A stretch of 64,000 bases of DNA from the NCBI GenBank assembly GCA_013152545.1, contig JAADGF010000055.1, positions 42,626-106,625 of the forward strand. Direction: 5' to 3'. Position numbers and translations under genes: made by a program. Below, in pieces: positions 46,477-55,710 of the stretch. Below the pieces are notes generated by a model that ran no database searches, was not told the DNA's origin, and worked only from the letters and a program-made list of their open reading frames with translations. This stretch comes from Gammaproteobacteria bacterium. GTDB taxonomy: Bacteria > Pseudomonadota > Gammaproteobacteria > SZUA-152. How positions within the stretch are numbered: position 1 is the first letter of the stretch; every line of letters begins with the position of its first letter.

Positions 46477-47803
46477 AAACCGCTTTTTAAAACCCAACGA
46501 TCAAGTCGCCCAGCCCTGCTACATCATTGGTGTGCTAGATGACGGTCCGGCCAGTCTGACACCGCGCGCGCTAGCGCACATCGAACAAGCCGATCTGATT
46601 ATCGGTGCTACGCGCGCGTTGCAACTGATGATGGCACATTTTGCAGAAAATGCGCAACACCGCAACTTAACCGGCCAGCTGATGCAAGTGCCCGATTGGA
46701 TTCGCGACGCACAAGCGAATGCAAAGCATGTTGTGGTATTGGCCACGGGTGACCCCTTGTGCCATGGTATTGCAGGTTTTCTACAGTCCCGTTTGTGCAT
46801 TGAATCCTGCGAGGTGCTACCCAATGTATCTACCGTGCAACTGGCCTGTGCACGCCTTGGCATACCTTGGCAGGACCTGAAGATCTGCTCAGTACACCAC
46901 CGCGATGCGGGTGAATGGCAAGCCGCGACTGGCCATGACCACGGCCTGTATCCGGTCCTTCACGCCACACAACATCATGACCGCCTAGCGATTCTTACCA
47001 GCCCCGAAAATACTCCCGACCGCATCGCGCGTATGTTAGTTCATGAAGGCATAGACAGTGATTTTCGCATCGCTGTAGCGGAGCATTTGCTACAGAAGGA
47101 TGAACGCATCATCGACAACTGCACGGTGGCGCAAGCCGCGACAAGACGCTTTGCCGCCCCCAATGTCGTGCTATTGTGGCGCACCCACCCTGCGACACAC
47201 GAGGTGTTGTTTGGCCTTGCCGATGAACAGTATCGCCAACGCAAACCCGACAAAGGATTAATTACCAAACGCGAGGTACGTGCGGTGTCACTGGCGCGCA
47301 TGCAATTACGTGCCAACAGCGTGGTATGGGATATCGGTGCAGGTTCCGGTGCAGTGGGCTTGGAAGCCGCACGGCTGGTGCCCAATGGTTACGTCTATGC
47401 CATTGAAAAGAACGCCGATGATGTTGCCATTGCAGCGCAGAACCGGCGCATACTTGGTGTCCACAACTATACCTTACTGCATGGCAAAGCGCCCCAAGGC
47501 ATTGATACCTGGCCCGACCCCGAGGCAGTATTTATCGGTGGCTCCGGCGGAGAGCTGACGGCGTTAATCAGGCAGTGCTTGCAGCGCTTAACACACAACG
47601 GCGTACTAGTGATGAACATCGTTACCGTCGAAAACCTCTCCACCGCAATCGCGGCCTTGAAAGAAAACGGTGCACACTGGGACATAACACAACTACAGGC
47701 ATGCCGCTCGCGCCCAATTCTGAATATGCACCGCCTTACAGCGGAAAACCCTGTCTGGATCATCGCAGCACAGCGAGCAACTCCAGAAAACAAGCACGAA
47801 TAA
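46469..47803 (+). CDS. cbiET: Cobalt-precorrin-7 C5-methyltransferase / precorrin-6B C15-methyltransferase (decarboxylating), fused
   Basis: Fusion of CbiE and CbiT, the same arrangement as CobL. Residues about 1-215 are the CbiE methyltransferase (LTPRALAHIEQADLIIGATR, LATGDPLCHGIAGFLQSRL, LPNVSTVQLACARLGIPW). Residues about 240-444 are CbiT, with TKREVRAVSLARMQL, the SAM-binding VVWDIGAGSGAVGLEAARLV and VFIGGSGGELTALIRQCL. The ATG at 46469 is seven bases after AAGGA and overlaps the end of cbiD by eight bases; earlier in-frame starts lie inside cbiD. Confidence 0.94.
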   Translation: MHENRFLKPNDQVAQPCYIIGVLDDGPASLTPRALAHIEQADLIIGATRALQLMMAHFAENAQHRNLTGQLMQVPDWIRDAQANAKHVVVLATGDPLCHGIAGFLQSRLCIESCEVLPNVSTVQLACARLGIPWQDLKICSVHHRDAGEWQAATGHDHGLYPVLHATQHHDRLAILTSPENTPDRIARMLVHEGIDSDFRIAVAEHLLQKDERIIDNCTVAQAATRRFAAPNVVLLWRTHPATHEVLFGLADEQYRQRKPDKGLITKREVRAVSLARMQLRANSVVWDIGAGSGAVGLEAARLVPNGYVYAIEKNADDVAIAAQNRRILGVHNYTLLHGKAPQGIDTWPDPEAVFIGGSGGELTALIRQCLQRLTHNGVLVMNIVTVENLSTAIAALKENGAHWDITQLQACRSRPILNMHRLTAENPVWIIAAQRATPENKHE

Positions 47804-47815
47804 CGCGGCAACGAA

Positions 47816-48616
47816 ATGGCGATCAATAAAAAAGGCACGTTATACGGTCTGTCACTTGGTCCAGGCGATCCGGAGCTGATGACGCGCCGCACCTGGCACT
47901 TATTACAGCAACCTGACACGTACTGGACGTACCCGGTACGCAATAAAAAAAGCGACAGCTATGCTCTGGGCATCGCCCAAGCCGCCGGGCTTGCACGACC
48001 AGCGGCGCACCAAGCCCTGGTATTTCCCATGACGCACGACGTAGCGAAATTGGCAAAATATTGGCTGCGGGCGGCACACACTGTGTTAAAAATATTACAC
48101 CGGGGTATCGACGTAATGTTTCTGGTGGAAGGCGATGCCTCGACTTATTCGACCTTCGGCCATCTGGCACGCACCGTCAGCGCATTGGATGCCGAAATTC
48201 AGGTGGATACCGTGGCAGGGGTCACATCTTTTCACGCTGCGGCTGCAAGGCTGCAAATACCCTTGGCGGACACAGATGATACCGTGGCAATCATTCCAGC
48301 CGGTTATGGCATTGACACTATCGACCAACGGCTGAACAACTTTGACACCCTGGTGCTGTTAAAAGTAAAGCCTTTGTTGGATGATATTATCACGTTGCTG
48401 GCACAGCGTGATTTATTAGCGCACAGTGCCTTTGTCGAAAAAGCCGGGACCAAAGATGAACGCGTCATACGTGATATCACTTTACTACGTAACACAACCG
48501 TTAATTATCTCTCGTTATTGCTGGTAAAAAATCCGCAGCGTGAGCGCAGCGAAATAATTCGCGGCTGCCGAAAAAAGTCCAGCATCACCGACATTGAGAG
48601 CAAGGAGAATCATTAA
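47816..48616 (+). CDS. cbiL: Cobalt-precorrin-2 C20-methyltransferase
   Basis: SAM-dependent methylation of C20 of cobalt-sirohydrochlorin. The 266 aa protein has GTLYGLSLGPGDPELMTRRT, the segment DTYWTYPVRNKKSDSYALGI specific to CbiL/CobI, MFLVEGDASTYSTFGHL, VAGVTSFHAAAARL and VEKAGTKDERVIRDI. Length is typical. It follows cbiET by 12 bases and shares one base with cbiG at its stop (TAATG). Confidence 0.94.
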   Translation: MAINKKGTLYGLSLGPGDPELMTRRTWHLLQQPDTYWTYPVRNKKSDSYALGIAQAAGLARPAAHQALVFPMTHDVAKLAKYWLRAAHTVLKILHRGIDVMFLVEGDASTYSTFGHLARTVSALDAEIQVDTVAGVTSFHAAAARLQIPLADTDDTVAIIPAGYGIDTIDQRLNNFDTLVLLKVKPLLDDIITLLAQRDLLAHSAFVEKAGTKDERVIRDITLLRNTTVNYLSLLLVKNPQRERSEIIRGCRKKSSITDIESKENH

Positions 48617-49365
48617 TGAATCATGCTGTAGAACAACCACGCGTGGCCCTGGTGGCCATTACTAAGCACGGCGCCGCGCAGTTGCGAGAACTGGCACCGC
48701 GCCTACCTCAAGCCAAGGTGCTGGTATCGGCTAAATTCGGCACGGTGATGGAGGGGCTTGGCAACGAAGTCAACATTTACCAGGGTGCATTAAGTGCACA
48801 AATGGCAACATTGTTAGCAGCATACGACCAAGTGGTGTTTTTTGTTTCCCTTGGTGCCGTGGTGCGGCTGATTGCACCGCACCTCAAATCTAAAGACGAA
48901 GACCCGGGCATTCTGGTGGTGGATGATGCCGCACAATTCGTTATTCCAGTGCTGTCGGGACACGTCGGCGGCGCCAATGCCTACGCGGAACAACTGGCGG
49001 TACTGCTGAACGCCACCGCCGTCCTCACAACCGCCTCCGATGTGGGAAAAACCATTGCAGTGGATATTCTCGGACGCGAACTGGGCTGGCAGGTGGAAGC
49101 TCCCAAGATCAATATTACACGCGTCTCCGCTGATGTGGTTAACAGCGAGTCCATTGCATTTGTGCAGGAAGCTGGTGCAAAGAACTGGTGGACCCGCACG
49201 ACCCCGCTACCGAACAACATTCATCTCTACACGCAATTCGAAGACGTCGACCTGAGTCAACACAAGTCCGTACTGTGGGTGACACACCGCGAGATTAAAC
49301 CGGCATTATGGCAACAGCTCGAAGAACGGTTAGTCGTCTATCGCCCACCGGTATCACAACAATGA
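48616..49365 (+). CDS. cbiG: Cobalt-precorrin-5A hydrolase, N-terminal and middle domains (CbiG-N)
   Basis: CbiG opens the delta-lactone ring of cobalt-precorrin-5A, releasing acetaldehyde. This 249 aa protein corresponds to the N-terminal and linker domains: VALVAITKHGAAQLRELAP, VVFFVSLGAVVRLIAPHLKS followed by KDEDPGILVVDDAAQFVIPV and LSGHVGGANAYAEQLAVLL. The C-terminal CobE-like domain, usually in the same chain, is encoded by the next gene, which overlaps by four bases (ATGA). The split is exact at a domain boundary and both parts look intact, so the enzyme probably works as two subunits. Confidence 0.92.
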   Translation: MNHAVEQPRVALVAITKHGAAQLRELAPRLPQAKVLVSAKFGTVMEGLGNEVNIYQGALSAQMATLLAAYDQVVFFVSLGAVVRLIAPHLKSKDEDPGILVVDDAAQFVIPVLSGHVGGANAYAEQLAVLLNATAVLTTASDVGKTIAVDILGRELGWQVEAPKINITRVSADVVNSESIAFVQEAGAKNWWTRTTPLPNNIHLYTQFEDVDLSQHKSVLWVTHREIKPALWQQLEERLVVYRPPVSQQ

Positions 49366-49766
49366 CCCGGGTCACCTTGGGGCTTGGCTGTGATCGTAAC
49401 GCCTCACTGGATACTTTGCAGGCTACTGTGACGCAAGCCCTCGCACGCGCCGCTCTGCCCCAGGAGGCGATTACCGAAATCGCAACGATTGATAAAAAAT
49501 GCGATGAGCAAAGCATTTTGCAACTTGCCAAACAACATGGCTGGCCATTGCGGTTTTTCAGCGCTGAAGCACTTGCTCAGGTAGCGGTGCCCAGCCCGTC
49601 GGAAACGGTGCGCAAATACATGGGAACACCGAGTGTCGCGGAAGCGGCAGCATTGCTGGCAGCGAACACCCACATGGGTGATCTGCTAGTGGAAAAACAC
49701 AAATACCGGGGCACCGATGGCAAAAATGCCACGGTTTCCATTGCAAAAAGGAGAAACAATGAATAG
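49362..49766 (+). CDS. cobE: CobE/CbiG C-terminal domain protein
   Basis: A 134 aa protein equal to the C-terminal domain of CbiG and to CobE. It starts TRVTLGLGCDRNASLDTLQA and contains IDKKCDEQSILQLAKQHGWP, FFSAEALAQVAVPSPSETVR and TPSVAEAAALLAAN, all normal for this family. The ATG at 49362 overlaps the cbiG stop. Its end overlaps the cbiH start by eight bases. Together with the upstream gene it should make the complete lactone-opening enzyme. Confidence 0.92.
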   Translation: MTRVTLGLGCDRNASLDTLQATVTQALARAALPQEAITEIATIDKKCDEQSILQLAKQHGWPLRFFSAEALAQVAVPSPSETVRKYMGTPSVAEAAALLAANTHMGDLLVEKHKYRGTDGKNATVSIAKRRNNE

Positions 49767-51117
49767 CGGTAAAATCCTCTTGGTGGGTTTTGGTCCGGGT
49801 GCAATACAACACATGACATTGCGCGCACGCCAAGCCATCAAAGAAGCCGATGTCGTCATCGGCTATTCAACGTATATTCAATTGGTCGCTGATTTGCTCG
49901 ACGGCAAAGAGGTGATTCGCAAAGGTATGACGGAAGAAATTGACCGCTGTATCGAAGCCTATGAACAAGCAAGCTTGGGCAAAACCGTAGCCCTAGTATC
50001 GTCAGGCGACATTGGTGTCTACGGCATGGCCGGCCCCACCTACGAGGTATTGCTGCAATCGGGCTGGACACCAGCCAGTGACATTGACGTAGAGGTGATT
50101 CCTGGCAGCACAGCACTCTCTGCCTGCGCCTCACTGGTTGGTGCACCACTGACCCATGATTTCTGCTCAATTTCGTTATCCGATTTATTAACGCCCTGGC
50201 CCACCATCGCCAAACGCATTGATGCCGCCGCACGCAGTGATTTTGTGATCGCTTTGTACAACCCAAAGAGCGGCCGTCGCACCCAGCAAATCGTCGAGGC
50301 ACAACGCATTTTGTTGCAATACCGTAACCCGGAAACACCCGTGGCCATTGTCAAATCAGCGTACCGTGAAGCGCAAAATATTCAAATGGTGCAACTCAAT
50401 GCAATGAAAGACTGCAAAATTGGCATGTTGACCACCGTACTTATCGGTAACAGCAGCAGCTATATGCAGGAAGGTCTGATGATCACACCACGCGGTTATG
50501 CCAACAAGTATGACAACATTACCGGCGAGATAAAAACTGGCGAAAAAGCCGGACGCTCCCTCAATATGGGACTACAGGGGTGGAAAGCCTGCGTGCGCCA
50601 ATACCTGCGCGACAACGACGCCCTATCGTTGCGTGACATTACCCAGCATTTCGATGCACCCTTGAGTGACATCCTTTCTGCTATTAGCGAAGCAAGTAAC
50701 AACGATACTGCCGGTGAATTTACCGTTGCCGCCGTACGAGCAGGTGCCGAAACGGCAGTATTAGCGGCCGCTCAACACTGGGGATGTGTGCGTGTTGTGG
50801 TGCGCAGCGAAGCCGGTGCTATCAGTGAGCTGCTATTGAATGCTGCCGAATTCAACCGCCGTGGCGACTGGTTGAATCTGGAAAATGACAACTTTCACCT
50901 GCATATTGACGGCTCACGCATCCATCAGGCGTGGTTCATGCGTCAAGGTGAAAGCCTGTGTAGCGTATATTTCACCGACACGATCGGTAACACGGTTTTT
51001 AATCTCTCACTGGTGCGCAACGAAGGTCAGTTCGGGGCAAGTGCTGTACAACAATTTAAGCAAGACTGGCAAACGCTGAAAAAAAATAGTCCGCAGGAGA
51101 AAACAAGCAATGAGTGA
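49759..51117 (+). CDS. cbiH: Cobalt-precorrin-3 C17-methyltransferase fused to a haem-utilisation-like domain
   Basis: Ring-contraction methyltransferase that methylates C17. Residues about 1-250 are the CbiH/CobJ domain: ILLVGFGPGAIQHMTLRARQ, ALVSSGDIGVYGMAGPTYEV, VIPGSTALSACASLVGAPL and FVIALYNPKSGRRTQQIVEA. About 200 further residues follow; the segment from roughly 265 reads WKACVRQYLRDNDALSLRDI and, later, RIHQAWFMRQGESLCSVYFT then DTIGNTVFNLSLVRNEGQFG, which recalls the HmuS/HutX/ChuX fold that binds haem-like tetrapyrroles. That comparison is my inference. The ATG at 49759 follows AAAAAGGAGAAACA; an earlier start at 49717 lies inside cobE. Confidence 0.92.
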   Translation: MNSGKILLVGFGPGAIQHMTLRARQAIKEADVVIGYSTYIQLVADLLDGKEVIRKGMTEEIDRCIEAYEQASLGKTVALVSSGDIGVYGMAGPTYEVLLQSGWTPASDIDVEVIPGSTALSACASLVGAPLTHDFCSISLSDLLTPWPTIAKRIDAAARSDFVIALYNPKSGRRTQQIVEAQRILLQYRNPETPVAIVKSAYREAQNIQMVQLNAMKDCKIGMLTTVLIGNSSSYMQEGLMITPRGYANKYDNITGEIKTGEKAGRSLNMGLQGWKACVRQYLRDNDALSLRDITQHFDAPLSDILSAISEASNNDTAGEFTVAAVRAGAETAVLAAAQHWGCVRVVVRSEAGAISELLLNAAEFNRRGDWLNLENDNFHLHIDGSRIHQAWFMRQGESLCSVYFTDTIGNTVFNLSLVRNEGQFGASAVQQFKQDWQTLKKNSPQEKTSNE

Positions 51118-51529
51118 TAATAGCAACATAAGCAATACAGACAGCACTAAGATTGACAGTATTAAAAATCTGGAAAAACCCAAAATGATGGACTACCATC
51201 GCCACCTGCTGCTGTGCGTTGGTCCCCGTTGTACCGAAAACGAGGAATCTCAAGCACTGTTTGACACATTAGGGGAAAAGTTCAAAGCAGCCGGCATCGA
51301 TAATGGTGCACTACGTGTCAAACGTACCCGCACGCATTGTTTTGCCACCTGCAAATCCGGCCCTGTAATGTGCGTACAGCCCGATGGTATTTGGTATTAT
51401 AACGTTACCGAAGCGAATCTCGACCGTATCATTAAAGAACATCTAGTTGATGGGCAACCCGTTGAAGATCTGATTTATCACCGAAGCCATCACAGCGGTA
51501 ATCAAGAGCCTAAAAATGCCACATCATAA
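51110..51529 (+). CDS. Thioredoxin-like [2Fe-2S] ferredoxin of the cobalamin cluster
   Basis: A 139 aa soluble protein. After a polar N terminus of about 28 residues it has the fold of thioredoxin-like ferredoxins, with Cys ligands in HLLLCVGPRCTENEE and TRTHCFATCKSGPVMCVQPD, then the end strand-helix WYYNVTEANLDRIIKEHLVD. Homologues in cobalamin clusters (sometimes called CbiW) are thought to supply electrons to iron-sulphur or cobalt-reducing steps. Here it could support corrin cobalt reduction for BtuR or the cluster in CbiX. Start ATG overlaps the end of cbiH; its stop overlaps bluB by 14 bases. Confidence 0.85.
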   Translation: MSDNSNISNTDSTKIDSIKNLEKPKMMDYHRHLLLCVGPRCTENEESQALFDTLGEKFKAAGIDNGALRVKRTRTHCFATCKSGPVMCVQPDGIWYYNVTEANLDRIIKEHLVDGQPVEDLIYHRSHHSGNQEPKNATS

Positions 51530-52199
51530 GGCGCGGCATTTCTCCCCCCAGGAGCGAGACATCCTTTACCAGATTATCGATGCACGCCGGGATATGCGGC
51601 ACTTTACGCCTGGCAAACAAGTCGACGAAAGCACCCTCACGCGGCTCTTGCACGCGGCGCATCGGGCGCCATCGGTTGGACTCATGCAACCCTGGCGCTT
51701 CATACGCATTTGCGATACGACACTGCGCGAGCATATTGCAGCACAAGTAATGACAGAACGCGATGCAACTGCCGCAGCACTGGGCGAACGCAGCGCGGAA
51801 TTTCTGCAGCTTAAGGTGGAAGGCATACATCAATGTGCCGAGCTACTGGTTGTCGCCCTTGCCCCTGATGACGGCACCGTGTTTGGTCGCCGCACCATGC
51901 CTGGTGAAATGGCGCTGGCGTCGGTGGCCTGCGCCATCCAGAATTTATGGCTTGCTGCCCGTGCCGAAAACTTGGGGCTGGGCTGGGTCTCAATGTTTGA
52001 CCCTGCTGCGCTCGCGCAACTACTAAACATGCCCACGGGCAGCAAACCCATCGCCATTCTTTGCCTGGGACCTGTGGATACCTTTTATTCGGCCCCCCTG
52101 TTGGAACAACAAGCCTGGCGACAAGGCCAGTCATTGCACGAACTGGTATTTCACGATCACTGGGGCAATACTGCACTGCCGCAACACACGGAAACATAA
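51516..52199 (+). CDS. bluB: 5,6-dimethylbenzimidazole synthase
   Basis: Flavin-destroying oxygenase-like enzyme that makes the lower ligand DMB from FMNH2 and O2. The 227 aa protein belongs to the nitroreductase fold: IIDARRDMRHFTPGKQVDES, LLHAAHRAPSVGLMQPWRFI, VVALAPDDGTVFGRRTMPGE, ASVACAIQNLWLAARAENLG then LGWVSMFDPAALAQLL. These are typical of BluB and differ from general nitroreductases. BluB needs oxygen, while the rest of the cluster is of the oxygen-independent type, so the organism probably makes cobalamin in air. Confidence 0.94.
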   Translation: MPHHKARHFSPQERDILYQIIDARRDMRHFTPGKQVDESTLTRLLHAAHRAPSVGLMQPWRFIRICDTTLREHIAAQVMTERDATAAALGERSAEFLQLKVEGIHQCAELLVVALAPDDGTVFGRRTMPGEMALASVACAIQNLWLAARAENLGLGWVSMFDPAALAQLLNMPTGSKPIAILCLGPVDTFYSAPLLEQQAWRQGQSLHELVFHDHWGNTALPQHTET

Positions 52200-52201
52200 A
52201 C

Positions 52202-53113
52202 ATGCTCACGGCCCTGGTGTTATTTGCAGCGCTCGCACTGGACGCCTGGCTGGGTGAAGCACGCCGGTTTCATCCGCTGGTTGGTTTCGGGACCCTGGCG
52301 CAAAAAGTAGAGCAACGTTGGTACGCAGACTCGCGCACGCGGGGTGCAATCGCCGTATTACTGCTGTTGATACCGTTCACCCTGCTGGCACTAATGACAC
52401 AATGGCTGCCCGGAAGTATTGCCATCGATGTGCTGTTGCTTTATGTCGCACTCGGTTGGAACAGCCTCAAAGCCCACGCCGGGGCCGTGTGCGCGGCCCT
52501 GCTCGCCCATGACCTGCCCGAAGCGCGGCAACGGGTCGGGTTTCTGGTCAGCCGTGACACCGCAACCCTTGACCAAACGGGTGTTGCCAACGCCACTGTG
52601 GAATCGGTTCTGGAAAACGGCAACGACGCCATTTTTGGCGCCATTTTCTGGTTTGTAGTCGCAGGCGCAGCGGGTGTAGTGCTTTATCGCCTTGCCAACA
52701 CCCTGGATGCCATGTGGGGTTATCGCAATGAACGTTATTTGCAATTCGGCTGGGCGGCAGCGCGACTGGATGATGTTATGAACCTCATACCGGCGCGACT
52801 CACCGCGCTCGGCTATGCAGTGGCCGGTCGTTTTATGCCAGCGCTACGCTGTTGGCACCACCAAGGCCGTCACTGGAAAAGCCCGAATGCAGGGCCGGTA
52901 ATGGCCGCTGGCGCTGGCAGTATCGGCGTATTGATTGGCGGACCCGCAATGTATCACGGCGAACAACAGCAGCGTCGCTCTCTTGGTGAAGGGCATGCAC
53001 CGGACCCCAACACCATCGACCAGGCGCTACGCTTGATACGACGCACACTATTTTTATGGTTACTGGTTATATTCACAGGAGGTTGGATTGTCAGCAACAT
53101 CGCGACGCACTGA
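52202..53113 (+). CDS. cbiB: Adenosylcobinamide-phosphate synthase
   Basis: Integral-membrane enzyme that attaches aminopropanol (phosphate) to adenosylcobyrate. The 303 aa protein starts LTALVLFAALALDAWLGEAR RFHPLVGFG with a break here for length only; it has several membrane helices and the motifs LPEARQRVGFLVSRDTATLD, NDAIFGAIFWFVVAGAAGVV, LYRLANTLDAMWGYRNERY and ARLDDVMNLIPARLTALGY. The ATG at 52202 lies two bases after bluB; the track-like upstream starts inside bluB lack a ribosome-binding site. Its end overlaps the next gene by 26 bases. Also named CobD in the aerobic nomenclature. Confidence 0.94.
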   Translation: MLTALVLFAALALDAWLGEARRFHPLVGFGTLAQKVEQRWYADSRTRGAIAVLLLLIPFTLLALMTQWLPGSIAIDVLLLYVALGWNSLKAHAGAVCAALLAHDLPEARQRVGFLVSRDTATLDQTGVANATVESVLENGNDAIFGAIFWFVVAGAAGVVLYRLANTLDAMWGYRNERYLQFGWAAARLDDVMNLIPARLTALGYAVAGRFMPALRCWHHQGRHWKSPNAGPVMAAGAGSIGVLIGGPAMYHGEQQQRRSLGEGHAPDPNTIDQALRLIRRTLFLWLLVIFTGGWIVSNIATH

Positions 53114-54191
53114 GCAATCGGTGCTTGAACAATCTGGTATTGAGCAATCTGGTATTGAGCAATCCAACATAGCACAACCCGGATTATTGCACCACGGCGG
53201 TTGTTTGCGCCAAGCAGCAGCTCACTATGGCATTCCACTGGCGCAGTGGCTGGATATCTCCACCGGCATTAATCCCAATGGCTGGCCGGTACCCGCAATT
53301 CCGAGCTCAGCGTGGGCACGGCTACCGGAAGCCAATGACTCACTGGAACCCGCTGCGTGTGCCTATTACGATGTCAAACATATTTTGCCGGTAGCCGGTT
53401 CACAAGCCGCCATCCAAGCGTTACCGCGGTTACGGCCACCGTCACGCGTAAATGTGCTTCATCCCGGTTACGCTGAACACGCCCACGCCTGGCAACAAGC
53501 AGGACACACGGTGCTTCCTGTCAGTATCGAGCACCTTGATAGCACAGCAAGCCGGGCCGACATACTGGTCTTGATTCATCCCAATAATCCCACTGCGGTG
53601 CGTTTTTCGATGGCACAATTGCATCACTGGCATACCCAGCTTATAAGCCGCGGCGGCTGGCTGGTAGTGGACGAAGCCTTCATTGATGACACACCCGAGC
53701 ACAGTCTTACACCGTATAGTGCACGCCCAGGGTTAATTGTACTGCGCTCACTCGGTAAATTTTTTGGCCTGGCCGGGGCTCGCGTGGGTTTTGTTTGCGC
53801 ACAGCCGGAATTACTGGCACGTCTGCAAACACTACTTGGTCCATGGAGCATTAACACTCCTGCTCGTTGGATTGCGAGCATGGCCCTTGCTGATCGTGAG
53901 TGGCAACAACGCACACGTCAACGCCTTATTAGCAATGGCGAACGCCTGTACACCATGCTCACACAACATGGCCTTAAACCCAACGCTGGCTGCTCACTGT
54001 TCCAATGGGTACCCACACCACAAGCAGTTCAATTGCACCAGCGACTCGCGGCCACTGGTATTCTAACGCGGCTGTTCACTGAACCGACAGGCCTGCGCTT
54101 TGGTTTGCCCAACAATGAAGCCAATTGGCAACGACTCGATACAGCGCTGCGCCAGCTAACAATCAGCAATCTTGGCAGTACCAACATATGA
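53088..54191 (+). CDS. L-threonine-O-3-phosphate decarboxylase (class I/II aminotransferase fold)
   Basis: PLP enzyme making aminopropanol phosphate for the nucleotide loop (CobD of Salmonella, CobC of Pseudomonas). The 367 aa protein carries [36 protein letters not shown], the substrate segment [26 protein letters not shown] and the Schiff-base Lys in [19 protein letters not shown]. The start is TTG at 53088, five bases after a perfect AGGAGG, inside the end of cbiB. The first 30 residues include a tandem repeat ([11 protein letters not shown]). Its stop overlaps cbiP by four bases (ATGA). Confidence 0.92.
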   Translation: MSATSRRTEQSVLEQSGIEQSGIEQSNIAQPGLLHHGGCLRQAAAHYGIPLAQWLDISTGINPNGWPVPAIPSSAWARLPEANDSLEPAACAYYDVKHILPVAGSQAAIQALPRLRPPSRVNVLHPGYAEHAHAWQQAGHTVLPVSIEHLDSTASRADILVLIHPNNPTAVRFSMAQLHHWHTQLISRGGWLVVDEAFIDDTPEHSLTPYSARPGLIVLRSLGKFFGLAGARVGFVCAQPELLARLQTLLGPWSINTPARWIASMALADREWQQRTRQRLISNGERLYTMLTQHGLKPNAGCSLFQWVPTPQAVQLHQRLAATGILTRLFTEPTGLRFGLPNNEANWQRLDTALRQLTISNLGSTNI

Positions 54192-55657
54192 CTACGCACA
54201 CGCTCATGATACAAGGCACCACCTCCGATGCGGGGAAGAGCCTGCTGGTGACAGCACTCTGCCGTTGGTTGTTCCGCCAAGGTGTGCGCGTCGCGCCCTT
54301 TAAACCACAGAATATGTCGTTAAACAGCGCCGTCAGTGCCGATGGTGGTGAAATAGGTCGCGCCCAAGCCGTACAAGCACACGCCTGTGGCTTAGCACCG
54401 CATACGGATATGAATCCGGTGCTGCTCAAACCCAATACCGATATAGGGGCGCAAGTGATCATACACGGGCATGCCGTTGGTAATATGAATGCTCGTGATT
54501 ACCACCACTATAAACGCGTCGCTCAGCAAGCAGTACTCGAATCCCATCGACGCCTCACGGCGCGTGCAGACACTATTATTGTCGAAGGCGCTGGCTCGCC
54601 TGCCGAGATCAATTTGCGACAAAATGATATTGCAAATATGGGGTTTGCTGAAGCAGTAGACTGTAACGTGCTGCTGATCGCTGACATCGACCGCGGTGGC
54701 GTATTTGCGCATTTGGTGGGTACCCTGGCGTTGCTGAGTGAGTGCGAACGTGCTCGTATCAAAGGTTTTGTTATCAATCGCTTCCGTGGCGACCTGGCGT
54801 TGCTACAACCAGGCCTAGACTGGCTCGAACAACACACCAGCAAACCGGTATTGGGGGTGCTGCCATATTTAAAAGGCTTGCACCTTGAAGCTGAGGACAC
54901 ACTGCCACGTAAGCAGAAAAGTCCATCACAAACCGCTCAGCAACAATTGCGTGTTTGTGTTCCCATACTGCCACGTATCAGCAACCATACGGATTTTGAT
55001 CCACTGCGCCTACACCCACAGGTCGATTTACAATTCATCGGTGCGAACGAAACCCTTGGCCCTACCGACCTGATTATACTGCCAGGCTCAAAAAGTGTAC
55101 GCACCGATCTGGCCTGGCTGCGCACGCAGGGTTGGGAGGCTGCGATTCAACGCCACTTGCGCTACGGTGGCAAACTCATCGGCATCTGCGGTGGGCTTCA
55201 AATGCTGGGGCATTGCATCCATGACCCACACGGCCTCGAAAGCGAACCAGGCAGTACCAACGGATTAGGATTACTTGAATTGGAAACAACCCTGGCACCG
55301 CAAAAGCAATTACGCAACGTCCATGGCAAACTGACCATGGACAACTCCACCGTCAGTGGCTATGAGATTCACGCAGGCATCACACAGGGTACAGCACTCG
55401 ACCGCCCGGCAATGCACCTCGGCCACGGCCCGGATGGCGCTGTTAGCAACGACGGGCTAATCCTCGGCACCTATTTGCACGGCTTATTCGAAGCCCCCGA
55501 CGCTTGCACCTCCCTGCTCGCCTGGGCCGGACTCCGTAATGTGCAAACATTGGATTATCATCAACTGCGTGAAACCAGTATTAATCGCCTGGCCGATGCA
55601 GTGACACAACACCTTGACACCACAAAACTGCAATCACTGCTAGTGCCGTGCATTTAA
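54188..55657 (+). CDS. cbiP: Cobyric acid synthase (adenosylcobyrate synthase)
   Basis: ATP- and glutamine-dependent amidation of carboxylates b, d, e and g (CobQ in the aerobic nomenclature). The 489 aa protein opens with the P-loop [20 protein letters not shown] and [12 protein letters not shown], followed by [20 protein letters not shown] and [19 protein letters not shown]. The C-terminal glutaminase domain has [15 protein letters not shown], nucleophile Cys in [13 protein letters not shown], and a His in [11 protein letters not shown]. The ATG at 54188 overlaps the decarboxylase stop. Confidence 0.95.
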   Translation: MTTHTLMIQGTTSDAGKSLLVTALCRWLFRQGVRVAPFKPQNMSLNSAVSADGGEIGRAQAVQAHACGLAPHTDMNPVLLKPNTDIGAQVIIHGHAVGNMNARDYHHYKRVAQQAVLESHRRLTARADTIIVEGAGSPAEINLRQNDIANMGFAEAVDCNVLLIADIDRGGVFAHLVGTLALLSECERARIKGFVINRFRGDLALLQPGLDWLEQHTSKPVLGVLPYLKGLHLEAEDTLPRKQKSPSQTAQQQLRVCVPILPRISNHTDFDPLRLHPQVDLQFIGANETLGPTDLIILPGSKSVRTDLAWLRTQGWEAAIQRHLRYGGKLIGICGGLQMLGHCIHDPHGLESEPGSTNGLGLLELETTLAPQKQLRNVHGKLTMDNSTVSGYEIHAGITQGTALDRPAMHLGHGPDGAVSNDGLILGTYLHGLFEAPDACTSLLAWAGLRNVQTLDYHQLRETSINRLADAVTQHLDTTKLQSLLVPCI

Positions 55658-55710
55658 TGCACGGCACTCAGGGATGTTCTCAATGAATACGGCCTCACTA
55701 AAGGACTGAC

